NCBI GenBank assembly: GCA_030562195.1
Contig: JAUJPP010000005.1
Coordinates: 12,396,826 to 12,460,825 of the forward strand
Direction of reading: 5' to 3'
Length of the DNA stretch: 64,000 nt
Origin: Nipponacmea schrenckii
Taxonomy: Eukaryota; Mollusca; Gastropoda; Lottiidae
A model generated the notes under the pieces. That model was not told where the DNA came from, ran no database searches, and saw only the letters and a program-made list of their open reading frames with translations. The position numbers and the translations under genes are program-made. Shown piece after piece: positions 47,153-57,526 of this stretch. The first letter of the stretch is position 1. Every line of letters starts with the position of its first letter.

Positions 47153-47652
47153 NNNNNNNNNNNNNNNNNNNNNNNNNNNNNNNNNNNNNNNNNNNNNNNN
47201 NNNNNNNNNNNNNNNNNNNNNNNNNNNNNNNNNNNNNNNNNNNNNNNNNNNNNNNNNNNNNNNNNNNNNNNNNNNNNNNNNNNNNNNNNNNNNNNNNNNN
47301 NNNNNNNNNNNNNNNNNNNNNNNNNNNNNNNNNNNNNNNNNNNNNNNNNNNNNNNNNNNNNNNNNNNNNNNNNNNNNNNNNNNNNNNNNNNNNNNNNNNN
47401 NNNNNNNNNNNNNNNNNNNNNNNNNNNNNNNNNNNNNNNNNNNNNNNNNNNNNNNNNNNNNNNNNNNNNNNNNNNNNNNNNNNNNNNNNNNNNNNNNNNN
47501 NNNNNNNNNNNNNNNNNNNNNNNNNNNNNNNNNNNNNNNNNNNNNNNNNNNNNNNNNNNNNNNNNNNNNNNNNNNNNNNNNNNNNNNNNNNNNNNNNNNN
47601 NNNNNNNNNNNNNNNNNNNNNNNNNNNNNNNNNNNNNNNNNNNNNNNNNNNN
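47153..47652. other. Assembly gap of exactly 500 N
   Basis: An unbroken run of 500 N, a placeholder length. It hides the promoter of copy D and the 5' end of the tyrosine-recombinase element. Reading frames reported across it are meaningless. Confidence 0.99.
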
Positions 47653-48017
47653 ATACCGAAGTTTACGAATGGTCTGGTATTAAAAAATTTTACTCTCACG
47701 TAATAAGACAAATAGAAAACGGTTTCAAAACATGGACGGACGATTTTTCAGAATTTGAAATTCCCTTGCTGATCAAGTACGTCAAACACGAGTTAAAAAC
47801 GAGGTCCGGACCGGATAAGAAGCCCAACGATGAAACCGTTTTCTGTTGTTCTCATTACCAGAGAAATAAATGCCAATTTAATAAATCTCAAATGGGAAAA
47901 GTCGGAGTCAAGGGTTCGCATAAATTCCTCCAACATATTTGTGCAACTTGTTGGCGGAAGGATGCAACAAAATTGATGCATCCGGAATCTTCCTCGGCTT
48001 GTCCTTACCAGGATTGA
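47653..48017 (+). CDS. DIRS/Ngaro-like element ORF1 (gag-like), C-terminal part
   Basis: The frame is open from the gap to a stop at 48015-48017. It has a Cys/His zinc-binding pattern C.HYQRNKC..N followed by LQHICATCWRKDATKLMHPE and ACPY, a C-terminal signature I recall from ORF1 of DIRS-like elements in molluscs. The N-terminus is lost in the gap. The ORF2 frame follows directly in the same register after the stop. Confidence 0.65.
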
Positions 48018-49400
48018 CTATATTCCACTCAATCCAAACTCGTTGAAAGCACATTAAATCCATTAGCCGATTGTTTTCTCCCAAGTTACGTCAATCTAGA
48101 CGAGCGAGTCAAAGTTTCGAAAGATTCCAAAACCAGTCAATTATTCGGTGCTTCCAACGAGTCCAGATATTCGGAAGACCCTCCTATCCACCCCGTTGGT
48201 CATTCAGAAAGTATAGTCCACGAGGGCAAGATCTACGATCTATCCAGAAGTGCGCTAGGATGTTCAGAATCCTTCCGAGATATTCTGGATATTCACGACA
48301 GGATCGTTAGAAGCGGTCTTCCTAATTATCTTGGATGTCGAATACCAGTTAAATCTAACTTGAATATTGAATATTTGAAATATTGGTTAAATGATTATAA
48401 AGATAGAGTCATTGTTGAATTATTAGAATCCGGAGCACCGATAGGTCTCAACAAGTTAAATTACTTCGATGCTCCTAGTGTTAATGTCATAAGAAACCAC
48501 AAGGGTGTTGAATGTTTTCCAGAAGAAATAGCCAAATATTTAGTCAAGGAGGCCTCTTACGGTGCCATTTTGGGTCCGTTCGTTGCAAACCCCTTCAACT
48601 GCTCACCTCACATATCCCCATTGAATTCTTTTCCCCAAAAAAAAGGCAGTGAGGAGAGGAGGATCATTCTTGATCTGAGCAAACCCAATATGACAGGGGG
48701 TTAACGAACAGATCCCAAGTGACACGTATCTTGGGGATAAGGTCTTTTTTTATCCAAGCGTAGATGATCTTGTAGAGTTGATTAAAATTAAAGGACGTGG
48801 CTGTCATATATTTAAGAAGGACTTAAAAGAGAGCTTATAGACAAATACCTAAAAAAACCCAAGTGACCTTCATTTAATTTGTTTCCGATGGGAGGATGAA
48901 TTGTTTGTAGATAGAGTACTTCCCATGGGTCTGAGACCCTTCAGCCCAAATTTGTCAAAGAGTAACTGATGCAATATGTTTCATTCTTGCGAAATTTGGA
49001 GATAATGTTCTCAACTATCTTGATGATTTCGGAGGATGCGACACTCCAGAAAGAGCCATGGAAGCGTTTTCGCTGCTTGGAAACGTAATAAAAAGTAGTG
49101 GTTTGGAAGAGGCTACAAAAAAAACGTCATTCCCCATTCACAAGAATGGTATTTTTAGGCATATTAGTGGATACCATAACCCTGACATTGGAAGTTACCC
49201 AAGAAAGGCTAGATGAGATAACAAGCCTTGTTGATTTTTGGCTTCGTAAGAAACGCTGTTCATTAAGGACTTACAATCTCTTTTGGGCAAATTACATTTC
49301 GTTTCAATTTGTGTCAGGCCAGGTAGAATATTTATTTCTAGACTTTTGAACTGGTTAAGGAATTTTCCCGTATCACAAACCTTTTTCAAAGTTCGAAAAA
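48018..49400 (+). pseudogene. DIRS/Ngaro-like element reverse transcriptase/RNase H region
   Basis: Open to 48704 (PIGLNKLNYFDAPSVNVIRN, then RRIILDLSKPN), then a +1 break in a G run; beyond it QIPSDTYLGDKVFFYPSVDD, DLKRAYRQIP, FVDRVLPMGLRP, NYLDDFGG (catalytic, about 49014-49037), FLGILVDT and RRCSL..L..L.GKLHFVS (RNase H junction) are spread over three frames. The motif spacing matches DIRS-type reverse transcriptases. 49380-49600 has many doubled homopolymers and looks like poor sequence, so some breaks may be artefacts. Confidence 0.75.
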
Positions 49401-49638
49401 AATTTAAGAAAATTTATAACCAAAAAAATTTAAAAATTGGGGTTGGTTTTTCCCCCCCCAAATTTTTCTTCCCAATTGTTAAGGGTTTTCCCAAAATTGT
49501 TTTTGGCACCCTTTTTAAAATTGGGGTTCCCCAACCTTGAAGGGAAAGTTAAAAAACTATTTTTAGATGCCGTTGGACCTAGTCTCAAATGTATTAAGAT
49601 TGCGCCCGAAATTTTTAAGTTTTCTAAATGATTGGTAA

Positions 49639-50634
49639 TTGATCGTTTCAGGAACCGAGGTGAAACAGCTCATTCGGGATGCAAAACATTCTTCTAAACA
49701 GGCCTTTGCAACAGGCACATATAATAATTTCAGAACCCAATGGAAATCCTATTTCATGTTTTGTATATATTTTGGGTTGGCAGCTCTCCCAGCTTCTTCA
49801 AAAACCTTAATTCTGTACGCCCAATTCCTGAGCCGCAGTTTCCGGTCCATAGAATCAACAAAGAATTATCTAAGTAGTATAAAAACCCTACATTTATTCA
49901 CGGGTTATAAATATCCAGATTTGGATTCCTTTCAGTTAAAATTAGTCTTAAAAGGAATCTCTCGAAAGAACCCCCACCGTCCTCGTCAATCCTTGCCCAT
50001 TACGCCCAAAATTTTAATAGAATTTCACAGTTTAATGGATCTTTCTACCCAGACAGACGCCACGTTCTGGTGCTTGTTTTTATTCGCCTTTTTTCTTATG
50101 GCTCGAAAGTCCAATCTCGTTCCAGATTCAGTAAAAGAATTTAGTAGCCAAAAACAGTTGTGTTTTCAAAATATTATTCTTAAAGATAATATTTTGTTTG
50201 TATACATTAACTGGTCCAAGACAATTCAGTTTGGTCAAAGACAATTGATCATCCCTCTCGTTGCGATCCCAGGATCTGTTCTTTGTCCAGTTTCCGCTTA
50301 TTTAAATTTATTAAAATTCAAAATGCTTTATCGCCCTTCTGATGCTTTATTTTCAATACAAAAAGGACATAAATTAAGTCCTATAACTTATTTACAAAAT
50401 CAAACAGTCTTGAAAGGTTTTATTACTCGCACAAAAAGAGACCCATTATGCTACTCTACACATAGTTTTAGACGGGGTGGGGCTTCTTGGGCATTTTCGG
50501 CCAAAGTTCCTTCAGAACTGATTCAAGTGGTGGGAGATTGGCAAAGTGACGCCTATAAATTATATTTAGAAGACAAAATCTCTGTGTCAACCTTAATTAA
50601 GACATCCATTTTAAACTTAACTAATGCCAATTAA
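49639..50634 (+). CDS. Tyrosine recombinase of a DIRS/Ngaro-like retrotransposon
   Basis: An intact frame of 331 residues. The N-terminal half is a helical core-binding region (TYNNFRTQWKSYFMFC). The catalytic half shows the box I arginine in LMARKSNLVPD, the H-x-x-R box in THSFRRGGASW, and a candidate nucleophile tyrosine in SDAYKLYLED near the C-terminus, so the R-H-R-Y set is complete. Recombinases of this type insert circular cDNA of DIRS, PAT and Ngaro elements in place of an integrase. It follows reverse transcriptase and RNase H on the same strand, and split direct repeats follow it. The true start may lie a few codons upstream. Confidence 0.85.
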   Translation: MIVSGTEVKQLIRDAKHSSKQAFATGTYNNFRTQWKSYFMFCIYFGLAALPASSKTLILYAQFLSRSFRSIESTKNYLSSIKTLHLFTGYKYPDLDSFQLKLVLKGISRKNPHRPRQSLPITPKILIEFHSLMDLSTQTDATFWCLFLFAFFLMARKSNLVPDSVKEFSSQKQLCFQNIILKDNILFVYINWSKTIQFGQRQLIIPLVAIPGSVLCPVSAYLNLLKFKMLYRPSDALFSIQKGHKLSPITYLQNQTVLKGFITRTKRDPLCYSTHSFRRGGASWAFSAKVPSELIQVVGDWQSDAYKLYLEDKISVSTLIKTSILNLTNAN

Positions 50635-50698
50635 TTCATGAACCAGTGGATCAATTTATAACCCCTTCTTTATTTTTTGGCCCATGCGGGGTTTGGGA

Positions 50699-50900
50699 TA
50701 TTGTCCAAAAAATAAAAAATATTATTGTCAAATTATGGCATTTGTATTAATTTGTATTAATTGTATATAGTTTACTTAAATTATGTGTTTTTCTACGTTC
50801 TTTATTTATTTTTTCTGAATTGTATATAGTTATTAAATTGCATTCATTTCAATAAAATTAAGCCAAACCTTTTACGTACTTTTTCCTTACACTTTGATAA
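50699..50900 (+). repeat. Split direct repeat B1 of the YR retroelement
   Basis: About 202 bp (TATTGTCCAAAAAATAA ... CACTTTGATAATT), repeated almost exactly at 51159-51360. Its position after the recombinase frame fits the B1 part of an A1-ORFs-B1-A2-B2 arrangement. B1 ends in an imperfect inverted repeat (CTTTGATAATT / AATTATCAAGTCAAAG) spanning 50889-50946, a possible recombination site. Confidence 0.75.
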
Positions 50901-51158
50901 TTGTTATATTTTGACACGTTAAAATACATAATTATCAAGTCAAAGGAAGGCTTTACTTTTATTCAGAGGTTAATACAGGTCACACATGAATCTATTAATA
51001 GTCCGAGTTTAATCTCGGTTTAACTACTCACGGTAACCACTTTTCACCATTTGTCATTGGGGTACTTTAGTTGGAGACACGACTATTTCTCTTCCCACCC
51101 TCCTCGCCCTAAATTTTATGTCTTATAGTCAGGTTCAAGTTAAACTCTATCAAAGTAT
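50901..51158 (+). repeat. Presumed A2 segment of the YR retroelement
   Basis: The ~258 bp between the two B repeats. In PAT/Ngaro-type elements this segment should equal the extreme 5' end (A1), which here would lie in or beyond the 500 N gap. No coding potential. Confidence 0.5.
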
Positions 51159-51360
51159 ATTGTCCAAAAAATAAGAAACATTATTGTCAAATTATGGCAT
51201 TTGTATTAATTTGTATTAATTGTATATAGTTTACTTAAATTATGTGTTTTTCTACGTTCTTTATTTATTTTTTCTGAATTGTATATAGTTATTAAATTGC
51301 ATTCATTTCAATAAAATTAAGCCAAACCTTTTACGTACTTTTTCCTTACACTTTGATAAT
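51159..51360 (+). repeat. Split direct repeat B2, 3' end of the YR retroelement
   Basis: Almost identical to 50699-50900 (GAAAC in place of AAAAT near the start), ending in CACTTTGATAATT, after which unrelated sequence begins. Takes the element's 3' boundary to about 51360. Confidence 0.75.
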
Positions 51361-51399
51361 TCTACCTGTTTAACATTTCCGATTTTGCCTTTTTTTTAA

Positions 51400-51943
51400 A
51401 TTTCAACTTTGAAGCTTCACCACGGTCAGACCAGTTGAGATAGGATGCTGAAATTTACACACGTTATAGCCTGAATAGTTAGCTATCGAACACCGCAAAC
51501 CGCGATGCCATACCTGCCCTACATGGAAAGTTCTGGGCGGTTCTGTAAAATCAGGATTTTTTGGCACTTTTTCGCGTAAAAAAAGTTTCCATGTAGGGCA
51601 GGTATGGCATCGCGGTTTGCGGTGTTCGATAGCTAACTATTCAGGCTATAACGTGTGTAAATTTCAGCTTTCTATCTCAAATAGTCTGGCCGTGACGAAG
51701 CTTCAAAGTTGAAATTTTTGAAAAAGGTGAAAATCGATAATGTCACACAGGTAGCTACCTGTGGGTCAAAAGTGAAATTTTGGGCCGAAATTTTTTGTCT
51801 TGAAAATCGATTTAACTTGGTTTGTTGGACTCAGTGCTTCCCCAAGTCTCCCCCAAAGTGCATAGATGTGGATTTCGCTAAAATTTTTTTTTTTTGCGAA
51901 AAAGTGCCAAAAAATCCTGATTTTACAGAACCGCCCAGAATTT
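51400..51943. repeat. Two interleaved inverted repeats (a-b-a'-b')
   Basis: Arm a (51400-51525, containing GAACACCGCAAACCGCGATG) returns as its reverse complement at about 51588-51716 with few mismatches. Arm b (about 51529-51575, TTCTGGGCGGTTCTG ... TTTTTCGC) lies in the loop of a and returns reversed at about 51895-51943. The arms therefore cross and do not nest. No coding content is recognised; the frame at 51709-52047 is a by-product. Confidence 0.85.
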
Positions 51944-53985
51944 TGTGTCTAACGATATATCATCTTTGCCTCGTACATTTAATATTTAACCCACATCTCA
52001 AGAATGATATGTATGTTAGTAAGTACACGTATAACAATGTAAATTAAAGATGAAAAATAAAATTGAATTATGAATATAAGGATGGATAGCGGATATTGTC
52101 TTAGTTAACCATTGATTGTTTAAAAAAAATAATAAATAAATAAACAGTTGCCAGACCCACTACCAAGATAAAGGCTCTTATAGTTTAGCAGCCAAATTCA
52201 ACCTCTCAAAAGGTCTTTATCAAAACTTCATTCAACTGTTTCATTATGATGTATAAAAACCGATATTGTTCTATTATTCAACAGACGAGCATTGAAGACG
52301 TATTATTGGCTTTACATTTATCGAACAAGAACAGTAGGCACGGTCTGCTTTGAATTGTTAGAAAAGAATGCAAAAGCAAAACAATACAGTAACTGAGAAT
52401 ATAAGCGATGATAAGCAAACCAACTTCCCGCGGGATTTGTAGTCCGGAAGGTAGGCATTAAGAGTGCCCCCCCCCATCTTTAAGTTTAGAAGATCTTCAA
52501 GTTAGATAGGATATAGTATATGTTTGGAATGTCTGGTCTCGAGGGTGTACGCTTACGCGAACGCTCATACGCTCGCCAAAAATTTGACTTGGCTATCTAC
52601 TTTCGCCAAGAGATCAGATCCAGGGTTGTCACAGATTGTGAAGACGATAGCAGCAGTTCTGAAGAGTACAGGAGAAAAAAACACCGTGTTGGATTGAAAA
52701 AAAAATGGTTATTATCAGAACCACCCAAATCTAAGATTTTCAAGCAATACATATACCATTGATAAATCAAACCAGCGATTGTATTTTCAAACTTTAGACT
52801 GTTATTTGAAAGTGTCGATTCTATGTAATCTCATACTTTAAGATTTATTATTCCAGTGTGCTTTGCATGCAACAAGCTTTTATTTGTGTTGGTCGATGTG
52901 TATCGGATAAAATACATCAATATCTAATTGTTTAGAAGAAAGTTGTCTAAAGTATCAGACCAAATAATATCGAATTTCAGGGAAATAAAGGTTTAAATAG
53001 TGAGATTATTTCGCATAACGTGATGTAAATCGTTCCATATTATATTTGTTAAAGAGTTAAGGAATCTTCCTCTTCAGAAAATCCTTGGTTCGCTCCAACA
53101 CGTTTCGTACAATTTGTACTCTTCAGGGAGACTGTCGCTACTGGGCCACATTCTCATCACTGGCCCATGTCTCCGTTTCATAGATTTGTTAATACATTAT
53201 TCCATTAAAAAAGAAGGCATATATTTTAAGTACATCTAAGATGTACATCAGATCGATCAAAATACCAGATATAAAATTAATTACGTCCGGAGTCCATTTT
53301 TCAAATTAATCTTGGCTTGAGCCAATCGCCTTTCCTTCGCATTGTTGATTTTGCTGTGGTTGCAAAAATGGTCTTTCGGAAAATACAATTTCAGTTATTT
53401 ATAGCCACCGGGGTGCTATACGAGAATATAACAATATCCACTTTTCGAACATAAGAATACCACAGTTGAGAGAGTTTGAATGTCATTTTAAGATATCGAT
53501 TTTAGTCTTTGAAGTTGATTTTAAATAAATTTCTGCATTCCACCGCTGCCTAGACTGAATTGTTAGGTGCATGGGTTATTCATGCGATCATCGTTGTACT
53601 GTATGTTATGTTTCTTAGTCTTTCTAGCAGGTTCCGATCGTAGAGAAAAATAGTCTAGTGATATTGTAAGTACATGTATCCTTTTCGTATTTCATAATAG
53701 TTGAGATAGAAATGGCGAAAAGTATTTAGTAAAGTACTTGTTTTTCAAATAATTGTGGCCAGATAGTATTGTAGTTAATATTAAATAATAACATTCAAAA
53801 GATGCAAATAAATATTTTTAAACCATTGTAACCTTTCAAAAACACTACTTTACCGTGTTTGTTTGGTAGATTTTACAGTCACTGCTTGATATTTAAATTT
53901 TAAACCAACTTTTTTTTGTAGTCAACCAATATAGAATAGAACCGCTGTATAGTTGTTCAGGAACCACCATTCAAATTGTTAATAT
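51944..53985. other. Upstream flank of copy C, no gene seen
   Basis: 52140-52380 matches 11690-11930 upstream of copy B, and 52780-53985 matches the flank of copy A from about 2780. An 80-codon frame at 52520-52762 has an acidic/serine run but no recognised domain and no counterpart at the other copies, so I do not call it a gene. A poly-C tract lies near 52467-52475. Confidence 0.5.
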
Positions 53986-54143
53986 AGCCTACATAACTAA
54001 CGTCCATAGTGATTACCAGATGAACAGATCGGAGCTTTAGTTTGCTGATATATAAACACATCCGACTTGTAGCCTACATAACTAACGTCCATAGTGATTA
54101 CCAGATGAACAGATCTGAGCTTGCTGATATACAAACACATTCC
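53986..54143 (+). promoter_or_regulatory. Tandem promoter module with TATA-like box, copy C
   Basis: Two nearly perfect ~80 bp direct repeats (from TAGCCTACATAACTAACGTC through GAACAGATCGGAGC, or GATCTGAGC in the second, to GCTGATATA), ending 16 bp before the ATG at 54160. The first repeat has TATATAAA (54049-54056). The clearest of the three promoter duplications. Confidence 0.5.
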
Positions 54144-54159
54144 ACATTTCACTGACATA

Positions 54160-55091
54160 ATGGTTACAGACTACTTCACTTGGTTTTGTATTTTAACAAT
54201 TTTTGTATCGAAATCATCGTGTTTCAATAATGGAACATACTGGAAAAAAGTTATCTACACTAGACCTGTTACATTAAATTATTATAGTTTGACACAAACG
54301 TCTAGTGTAATGCGCTGTATAACAAGATGTTGGCCCCTTTACAACTGGGATCAGGTTCATTTTCAAGGAGAAGATTGTTATTGTTTAGCACCAATTTATG
54401 CGCAGGCTGCTGAGATTTCTGGAACGATGACGGCTAACTCTTCAATTTGGACCTCTTATCAAGGTATGTTGTATATTTTCGTCTTTGATAAATAAAGCTT
54501 TCTATTCAACACCTTTAGAGCAACCATGGTATTGTATAGTCAATTTGTTTCTGGTAGATCATACCCTCAGTAGTGTACACTAAGTAAGTCTTTATCATCA
54601 GAATGTCTTATAAATATAGAGTTATTTTATAAGTATATATAAAGAATAATTCCCTACCAGAAATAATGTTTAATCATGTTTATAGTTTTATTAACGCAAA
54701 GATTTCCTTAGGGCATGTAGCGCTCTTATCTTGACTATTTAAGTCGAACTTAAACAGATCAGGTAAACCACTTTCCATTTATAAATTCGATGGTCAATGC
54801 TAAACATGATTTTCTTTAAGATCAAGCGGTGCACACATTAAGTCCCACTAAGTCTAACTTCAGTCAAGGTTTAGGAAAGTACAAGCGCCACATACAGCCC
54901 ATAGATTTTCCTGAACAACTGAGTTGGTGAGCACGCCTCTGTTTATATTTTTAGCAAATTGTAACGTAGAACCAACAACCCGTGTTGATTGTGGCTATTC
55001 AGGAATAATTAGAGAAACATGTGAAGCTAAAGGTTGTTGTTTTGACGATAGTATAAATGGAGTCAATCAGTGTTTTTATCACGGATTATAA
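54160..55091 (+). CDS. Copy C: secreted PAN-like/trefoil chimera (2 exons)
   Basis: Exon 1 (54160-54463) encodes the same signal peptide and PAN-like module as the lectin copies and ends in the same CAAG|GTATGT phase-1 donor. The next exon (54955-55091) follows a TTTTTAG acceptor and reads, in phase, a P-type trefoil domain: CNVEPTTRVDCG, GIIRETC, KGCCFDD and QCFYH, with all six cysteines in consensus order, then a stop (55089-55091). Product 146 residues. Intron 1 still resembles the lectin intron up to about 54910, so the trefoil exon was joined by recombination within the intron. Trefoil domains are secreted, protease-resistant and often mucin- or carbohydrate-associated. There is no lectin exon before the next repeat block. 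Transcription is unproven. Confidence 0.75.
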
Positions 55092-55328
55092 ATTTGACCA
55101 CGAAGACGAACACAACTCTGAAGATTAAAATGATTGAATGGCATCCGTAGTTTTGTTTTATTTCAAATTTACCCACAGTCCACAGCCAATCAGTTCGGAG
55201 GCGTATTACTATGAACCGAATCCATGCAGTTCCTCAGACTGTATCATAATTCTTGATATTCGGGGAAGGTATATCTCGAACTATATCAGGATTGAACTCT
55301 TCGTCCACTCGGTTCTGTCAGAAGGTAG

Positions 55329-55677
55329 TTTACCAGTAGTATATATTCTCCCTGTCATATTATTTTAACTATTGCTTGATAAAGACGAGAGTATCATCGT
55401 TGAAACGTCGCATGTATTTTAATAAAGTAATTGTTATCCATAAAATTGTGTTCAGTTATTGTATCCACCAATTACATAATGGCACTGAAAACTCTTCATG
55501 CGCCACGGGTGCAGATATGTCCCTTTCGGCTCAAACGCCAGAGGCGCAGATATGCGACATGAGTTATGTTCTTACTAAATTCCCAATTACAAACAAACTA
55601 CCGAATGCAGCAACGAACGCACCTCACCACTCGAAAGCTGAAGGTCAAACATATCCTAATCCAATGTCAAACATATG
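55329..55677 (+). repeat. Duplicated repeat block, copy 2, left part
   Basis: Matches 1116-1437, including the TTGATAAAGACGAGAG plus GTTGAAACGTCGC motif. Ends with CATATG (55672-55677), which is repeated at 58076-58081 as the target-site duplication of the insertion between. Confidence 0.8.
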
Positions 55678-55997
55678 TACTTACCACAGTCTACACGCAA
55701 ATTTTCCTGGTATAAAAATGTTTTTAAGATTGTTAACTCTATAAATGCAAAAGAATTAGTCTTGAAACTGTCCTGGTCTGTCAAATCTATTGTCCAAGAA
55801 TGTATGTTAAAACTGGTAAAAATTGATTCAGATGATTGGGAAAATGATGTATTCAATGATAAAAACTGTACTAACGGAAATAAGCACAGAACATATCGCA
55901 AATTTTGTCTGTCTATAGAAAATTACGCACTTGATCCTAAAATATCCCGATACCAGAGGCGACTTAAAAGTCAATTACGAAGCGGATCATTACCCAT
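55678..55997 (+). pseudogene. 5'-truncated LINE inserted in repeat block, left part
   Basis: Frame reads SWYKNVFKIVNSINAKELVL through YRKFCLSIENYALDPKISRY, QRRLKSQLRSGSLPI, the late part of a LINE ORF2. It resumes after the nested element at about 57527. A 6 bp target duplication (CATATG) flanks the whole insertion. Confidence 0.7.
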
Positions 55998-57522
55998 CGC
56001 CCTGTTTATATGTAGCAGGCTGGCCCGGGTAGACTGGCTGGCCCGGACAGGCGGGCTAAAAAACACAACCGTTTATATGTACCCGGGCTGAACTTTCCAA
56101 CGTTTACATGGCAGCGAGATGGCCCGTTTAATGACATTCATATCTATTGCGTCACGATAATATTTTAACAAAATGGCGGTTCACAAGAATGCTCGTAGAA
56201 TTTGCAGAACCATTAACCTTCTCCTGGCTGTATTTGGAGTTTTGTTTGAATGTTATTTTAGGCGCATATAATCATAGGCGTATATACGGGAGGTTTTGTA
56301 AGTGGGGGTGTGGGAAAGATTTGTGCCCGAATCTCGGACTCTGCCCGAATTCTACTGCCCGGTGATCAAATCCGAAACCTCCATGAATCCTAAAGTGCCC
56401 GAACAACCAAGGTAAATATCACCAGCCCACAAGGCTTCCAGACGAAAATCTCGATATTCGGGTATTTTGCTTCAATAGAATCTAGGGATTCGGGCAGGAA
56501 TCGGTTCCCGGCAATATTAGTGGGTATTTTTTCTAAAAAAAAACAAGAAGACTCGGGAACTTTCAGTGCCCGAATATGTCGAGAATTTTGCCCGAATATG
56601 ATCGAGCCGAGCCCCTGCTCCCCCCTCCCGTACGCCTATGCATATAATGTCTTACGCCAACAACAAGAACAGATCTTGTATTACGTTCTGCTCCAGTGTG
56701 AGAGTATCTCGATTGAAAACTTAAAGAGAAATAGACAGTGTTCTTCTCTTGGAGAGATTTGTGCCCGAATCCCTGACTCTGCCCGAATTATACTGCCCGG
56801 TGATCAAATCCGAAACCTCCATGAATCCTAAAGTGCCAGAACAACCAAGGTAAATATCACCAGCCCACAAGGCTTCCAGGCTAAAATCTCGATATTCGGG
56901 TATATTGCTTCAATAGAATCTAGGCATAGGGGCAGGAAATGGTTCACGGCAATATTAGTGGGTATTTCTTCTAAAAAAAAAATAAGAAGACTCGGGAACT
57001 TTCAGTGCCCGAATATGTCGAGAATTTTGCCCGAAAATGATCGAGCCGAGCCCCTGCTCCCCCCCTCCCGTACGCCTATGCATATAATGTGTTACAAGAA
57101 CAGATTTTGTATTATGTTCTGCTCCAGTGTGAACTTAAAGAGAAATAGACAGTGTTCATCTCTTGGGTCCAACAAAACTCTTTTTTGACACATATTCATT
57201 ATTTGTCCCAAGTTTTCTCTTCTTGTTGTTTTTACACGACGCCATTTTTTGTTGCTGTGTGAGCTGTACGCATGCGTCATAGGTAGTAAGCCCAGGCTGA
57301 ATGATGAAAAATTGTTTATATGAACATCGAGCTGGCCCGGTATGCCGGGCTCCCCGGTTCAAAAAATGGCGGGGAGCCCGGTAGAGCGGGCAAGCCCGTT
57401 GTCCATATAAAATGAATATTTTAAGTCAAAAGAAAAGTGTGAGGATGACGTCACGACCGAGTATCCCGGCAAACCGAGCCAGCCCGCCCAACCGGGCCAG
57501 CCCGCTCCATATAAACATGGCC
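55998..57522. mobile_element. Nested terminal-inverted-repeat element with CCCGG-rich ends
   Basis: The ends are inverted repeats of ~55-60 bp: left GCCCTGTTTATATGTAGCAG with GGCTGGCCCGG, right the complement (CCGGGCCAGCCCGCTCC, then ATATAAACATGGC). It splits the LINE between SGSLPI and its C-terminal zinc region. Inside are two tandem ~438 bp copies (56318-56755 and 56756-57180, each with TGCCCGAATATGTCGAGAAT). GC content differs sharply from its surroundings. No transposase is seen, so it is a non-autonomous element. Confidence 0.7.
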
Positions 57523-57526
57523 TAAG

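Noticed and set aside
47113..48017. Long frames across the N run (up to 341 codons)
   Set aside because: They are open only because N is translated as X; real sequence begins at 47653.
52520..52762. 80-codon frame with an acidic/serine run
   Set aside because: No homologous frame at the other duplicated flanks, no domain, no splice or promoter context.
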